Part shown: piece after piece, positions 13,853 through 16,126 of the stretch
How the letters are laid out: every line of letters begins with the position of its first letter
How positions within the stretch are numbered: position 1 is the first letter of the stretch
Made by a program: the position numbers and the translations under genes
DNA from: Prevotella sp. UBA2725
Lineage (GTDB): Bacteria; Bacteroidota; Bacteroidia; Bacteroidales; Bacteroidaceae
Assembly: GCA_002353825.1 (NCBI GenBank)
Contig: DEKJ01000010.1
Coordinates: forward strand, 247-16,372
Reading direction: 5' to 3'
Length of the DNA: 16,126 bases
The notes under the pieces: model-generated
Seen by the model: the letters and a program-made list of their open reading frames with translations, nothing else
What the model was told of the DNA's origin: nothing
Databases searched by the model: none

Positions 13853-14563
13853 ATGAAAAAGAAAATTCTATGTCTTGCCTTTGTCGCTGGCTTTGCCCTG
13901 AGGGGCACTGCCCAGCAGACCGATCCGACGCTGACTGGTGCCGTATTGACGCAGACGCAAATGCTCAAAGATCTGTTCAAGAAACGTGAGAAGACGCAGC
14001 GGCAGATCATCGCCACGGAGGCAGCCGTGACACTGGCCATGGAGCGTATGCATCAGGTAGAAGAGAAAGTGCTCAGTTACCTATCCAACGCACAAGGCGC
14101 CATGCAGAATCTTTACCAGATCAAGCTTGCTACAGAGCTTGTTGCCGTGGAGATTCCAAAGAATATGTCGTTGGTCAAGAACTCCATTCCTAGAAATCTC
14201 AAGGGAACAGCCATTGCGACACTGGTCTCTGATGAGCTTCTTGATGCTACAACACAAATGCTTTCGCTCTATCCCTTCATGAAGCAGCTTGTAACTTCGG
14301 GCAGCTACGATGTCACGAACTCGGATGGCAAGACGGAGAAGCATAAGGTCAACCTGCTCAACTCTTCGGAGAGATACTATGTAGCCAATGAGATTGTCAC
14401 TCGCCTAGAGTCCATCAACACAGACTTGTGGCTGCTGGCTTGGCAAATCCAGACCTACTCATGGAGTGACTTGTGGTTCGGTCTTGATCCGGAAGGATGG
14501 GCGACGGTCATGTCGGGAAAGTATATTGTGAGTGGGCTGATAAGAGATTGGAAGTACTTGTAG
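13853..14563 (+). CDS. Exported coiled-coil protein, possible conjugation (VirB5-like) component
   Basis: This 236-aa protein starts with a clear signal peptide, MKKKILCLAFVAGFALRGTA, cut near TAQ|QTD. An in-frame ATG at 13844 would add MYA and is less likely. The mature part begins with a long helical, heptad-like stretch (LTQTQMLKDLFKKREKTQRQ to about residue 90, ending VLSYLSNAQGAMQNL). A region with TLVSDELLDATTQMLSLYPF follows, then a Trp-rich C-terminus (TDLWLLAWQIQTYSWSDLWF). This layout is like periplasmic VirB5-like or TraI-type proteins of Bacteroidetes conjugative elements, but no specific family motif is recognised. It follows the Toprim gene after 50 nt. Confidence 0.6.
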   Translation: MKKKILCLAFVAGFALRGTAQQTDPTLTGAVLTQTQMLKDLFKKREKTQRQIIATEAAVTLAMERMHQVEEKVLSYLSNAQGAMQNLYQIKLATELVAVEIPKNMSLVKNSIPRNLKGTAIATLVSDELLDATTQMLSLYPFMKQLVTSGSYDVTNSDGKTEKHKVNLLNSSERYYVANEIVTRLESINTDLWLLAWQIQTYSWSDLWFGLDPEGWATVMSGKYIVSGLIRDWKYL

Positions 14564-14632
14564 CCCTCTCCCTTAATCCCGCCCTCCAAGGGTGGGTGAT
14601 TACTAAGATAAACAATTAAAACTCAAAATTAT

Positions 14633-15472
14633 ATGGAAGAAGATTACATTAGAGAGAAATGCCCGGTTTGTGGCGGTGACATAATGACCACAAACGAAGG
14701 ATGGGAATGCGACAATCAGATGAATGCAGTGACACCATGTCCTTTTTCGGTCGAGAAGCAAATCAACGGGGCAACCATCACTGAGGACATCGTGCACGAA
14801 CTCTGTCAGCATGGTCGGTCACGTATCCTGACGATGAAGGACAAGACAGGCAAGCTGTATCTCGCTCACCTTGAAGTTCAGAACGGCAGAGTGGAGATGG
14901 TACCCGAAGGGCTCTACCTCAAACACCGTTGCCCACACTGTGGTGGTCGCATCCAAATCACAAGTAAGGGCTACTACTGTGAGAACAGTCTTGGAAAGCA
15001 TCCTACCTGTAAATTCCATTGCAACGGCATCCTTTCGCACCGGTTCATCACGCCTGATGAGTTGGAGGCCTATCTCGACCGACATCCAACCATCATTGAC
15101 GGCTGCTTCAACTCGCAGGGACGCATCTTCTCTGCCATCCTCATGGAGAACGAATCGTATGGTATGTCTCTGACATCAATCGTGGGGAAGTGTCCGCTAT
15201 GTGGCGACGATGTACTGGTCAGTCCCGTGGCTTTCAACTGCTGCAATCATCATCAGGTCGGCGAACCTTACCACATGTCCATCTGGCGGCATGTCAAAGG
15301 GTATAACGTGACACTCGAAGATCTCAAGGAAATTCTTACCTATGGCATCACATCCAAACCAGTTGTTCTCAACAGTGAGAACGGTACTCTCTCAAAAGCT
15401 TACCTCCGTCTTTCAGAAGACAAGACGCACATCGTGCCCGACTTCAACATCAGAGATGAAGATGTCGTCTGA
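14633..15472 (+). CDS. Free-standing topoisomerase-type zinc-ribbon repeat protein
   Basis: This 279-aa protein is built from three copies of the zinc-binding C-terminal repeat found in type IA topoisomerases. Module 1 has CPVCGG (Cys10, Cys13), Cys26 and Cys36; module 2 has CPHCGG (Cys100, Cys103), Cys116 and Cys126; module 3 has CPLCGD (Cys187, Cys190) and Cys203/204. Each is followed by the strand-helix signature (.I.G..IT.E....L...G, then .GK.Y.A.L). The topoisomerase catalytic domain is absent. In topoisomerases these modules bind single-stranded DNA; a stand-alone version could bind the transferred strand or recruit a partner. It lies 69 nt after the exported protein; a weak GC-rich hairpin (CCCGCCCT/AGGGTGGG) is in that gap. 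Confidence 0.82.
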   Translation: MEEDYIREKCPVCGGDIMTTNEGWECDNQMNAVTPCPFSVEKQINGATITEDIVHELCQHGRSRILTMKDKTGKLYLAHLEVQNGRVEMVPEGLYLKHRCPHCGGRIQITSKGYYCENSLGKHPTCKFHCNGILSHRFITPDELEAYLDRHPTIIDGCFNSQGRIFSAILMENESYGMSLTSIVGKCPLCGDDVLVSPVAFNCCNHHQVGEPYHMSIWRHVKGYNVTLEDLKEILTYGITSKPVVLNSENGTLSKAYLRLSEDKTHIVPDFNIRDEDVV

Positions 15473-15554
15473 AGCAATGTCACTGCCAGCACTTACTGAG
15501 CCTAATGAATCAATAACCGAGTTAACCGAATCATCAACAACTAATTCATACGAT

Positions 15555-15800
15555 ATGAACAAGAAAAAACTGATCAAGACCGCAGCATTCAAGTCACTCA
15601 TGCCTTACAAGACCGAGCAGAAAGCCGTTGACGCTTTCCTTTGCGCTATCTCCGATGCGCTCAAGGAGGACAGAGAAGTGAACATCCCCGACTTCGGGCG
15701 CTTCTATGTGCAGAACTGTCCCGAGTCTAGGTACCCTTTTGCACTACAAATCCCTTGTAAATCAATGATTTACAAGGGGTTTTCTTTCTCAGGGTGTTAA
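15555..15800 (+). pseudogene. HU/IHF-like DNA-binding protein, truncated
   Basis: The N-terminal about 59 residues look like a Bacteroidetes HU-type protein: MNKKKLIKTAAFKSLMPYKT, AVDAFLCAISDALKEDREVN and IPDFGRFYVQN. Normally a conserved arm (roughly GRNP..G and a VxFKxG segment) would follow. Here the frame after PESR becomes unrelated (YPFALQIPCK...) and runs through a terminator hairpin to a stop at 15800. The C-terminal DNA-grasping arm is therefore lost. The break near 15730 coincides with a likely element boundary, so the gene was probably cut by integration or deletion. The in-frame upstream extension to 15342 overlaps the previous gene and is not used. Confidence 0.7.
15752..15787 (+). 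terminator. Strong rho-independent-type terminator
   Basis: A 27-nt palindrome at 15752-15778 has 13-nt arms CCCTTGTAAATCA and TGATTTACAAGGG around a single central base, followed by GTTTTCTTTCT. It ends the rightward gene run. The symmetry also suits a protein-binding site near an element end. Confidence 0.8.
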
Positions 15801-15872
15801 TAAGGCGTTAATGTTGGGCAAGAATCGGAAAGGAGGAGCTGTACAACAACTCTGAATTTCTTTAGGACATTG

Positions 15873-15903
15873 TTGCCCAGCTCGGCTTTTATATCTAACT
15901 TTG
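15873..15903 (+). promoter_or_regulatory. Promoter of the retropepsin-like gene
   Basis: The plus strand has TAACTTTG (15896-15903) with TTG at 15873-15875 and a 20-nt spacer, a full Bacteroidetes consensus match, 38 nt before the ATG. Confidence 0.7.
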
Positions 15904-15941
15904 CACTTGCATACTTATCATATAAAGCAGAAGACAAGGCA

Positions 15942-16126
15942 ATGAACCATAAACTACTTCTGATGCTCACCCTGGCATTGTTATCTCTAAATGCTTGGAG
16001 TCAATCAAAGATAACGATGAAGGGAGACTGGATGTATACTGATGTAGCTCTTTCTGACGGCGGCTCGGTCCACAACGTTCCGGGATTGATAGATACGGGC
16101 TGTTCGGTTTGTATCATCGATTCTAC
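15942..16126 (+). CDS. Exported retropepsin-like aspartic protease, 3' end off window
   Basis: The first 61 codons of a rightward gene are visible. Residues 1-21 are a signal peptide (MNHKLLLMLTLALLSLNAWS, likely cut before QS). A beta-strand region follows, then the active-site motif LIDTGCSVCIID (about 50-61). The DTG triplet with flanking hydrophobic residues is the signature of single-domain, retroviral-type aspartic proteases; such enzymes dimerise, each chain giving one catalytic Asp. The motif is at the position expected for the family. It stands after the terminator, with its own promoter, so it is probably outside the element to the left. Confidence 0.75.
   Translation, partial: MNHKLLLMLTLALLSLNAWSQSKITMKGDWMYTDVALSDGGSVHNVPGLIDTGCSVCIIDS

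Noticed and set aside
14563..14632. Terminator between the exported protein and zinc-ribbon genes
   Set aside because: The CCCGCCCT/AGGGTGGG hairpin is short, contains a mismatch or G-T pair, and lacks a T-tract; co-transcription is equally likely.
15342..15554. Longer N-terminus for the HU-like protein
   Set aside because: The extension overlaps the zinc-ribbon gene in another frame; HU homology starts exactly at MNKKKLIK (15555).

Overview
The window reads as a mosaic accessory region of a member of the Bacteroidales, most likely a Bacteroides- or Prevotella-type gut or oral bacterium. The evidence is sequence-based. Nearly every credible promoter has the Bacteroidetes -7 element TAnnTTTG with a TTG/TTTG about 16-20 nt upstream. 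Shine-Dalgarno motifs are mostly absent. The gene families (three-gene IS66, AAA ATPase with a DUF4143-like C-terminus, ArdC-like zincin, Toprim/DUF3991-type protein, HU fragment) are typical of Bacteroidetes mobile elements. Genus and species are not resolved.

Region 1 (1-2404, minus strand) is an IS66-family insertion sequence with tnpA, tnpB and tnpC. It runs off the left edge; tnpC is open for all 499 visible codons. Its right end (GTAAGC...) lies inside a second module.

Region 2 (2405-4101, minus strand) is a compact set of overlapping genes: a 108-aa protein starting MSGGGS, a 408-aa fusion of a PfkB-type kinase domain to a nucleoside 2-deoxyribosyltransferase domain, and a QueC-like 7-deazaguanine synthase. 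The queC-like gene is cut after about 63 codons by the IS66 insertion. Overlaps of 34 and 14 nt suggest translational coupling. The predicted chemistry (7-deazaguanine base, deoxynucleoside, nucleotide) suggests an uncharacterised modified-nucleotide or conflict system. This is the strongest candidate for something new here.

Region 3 (4335-5544, minus strand) holds a hypothetical protein and a RelE/ParE-type toxin-antitoxin pair. The pair is bracketed by two perfect 21-bp direct repeats that contain a hairpin and carries a well-formed promoter/operator.

Region 4 (5545-6688) has no convincing gene. It is rich in REP-like palindromes, has two families of duplicated repeats, and carries an orphan minus-strand promoter.

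Region 5 (6689-8634, minus strand) contains an AAA/DUF4143-type ATPase and a 66-aa remnant of the C-terminus of a second member of the same broad family, which still has its own promoter.

Region 6 (8724-15800) looks like the accessory part of a conjugative or integrative element. A leftward secreted M23 peptidase/glucosaminidase is followed by a rightward run of genes: DUF4099-like protein, a protein with triplicated modules, ArdC-like zincin, Toprim protein, exported coiled-coil protein, and a free-standing topoisomerase-type zinc-ribbon protein. The run ends in an HU-like gene truncated at about 15730, followed by a strong terminator, which suggests an element boundary. A five-unit 22-bp tandem repeat lies between the first two rightward genes. 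No relaxase, coupling protein, VirB4-type ATPase or integrase is visible, so mobility of this segment is inferred only.

Region 7 (15801-16126) has a clear promoter and the start of an exported retropepsin-like aspartic protease that runs off the right edge.
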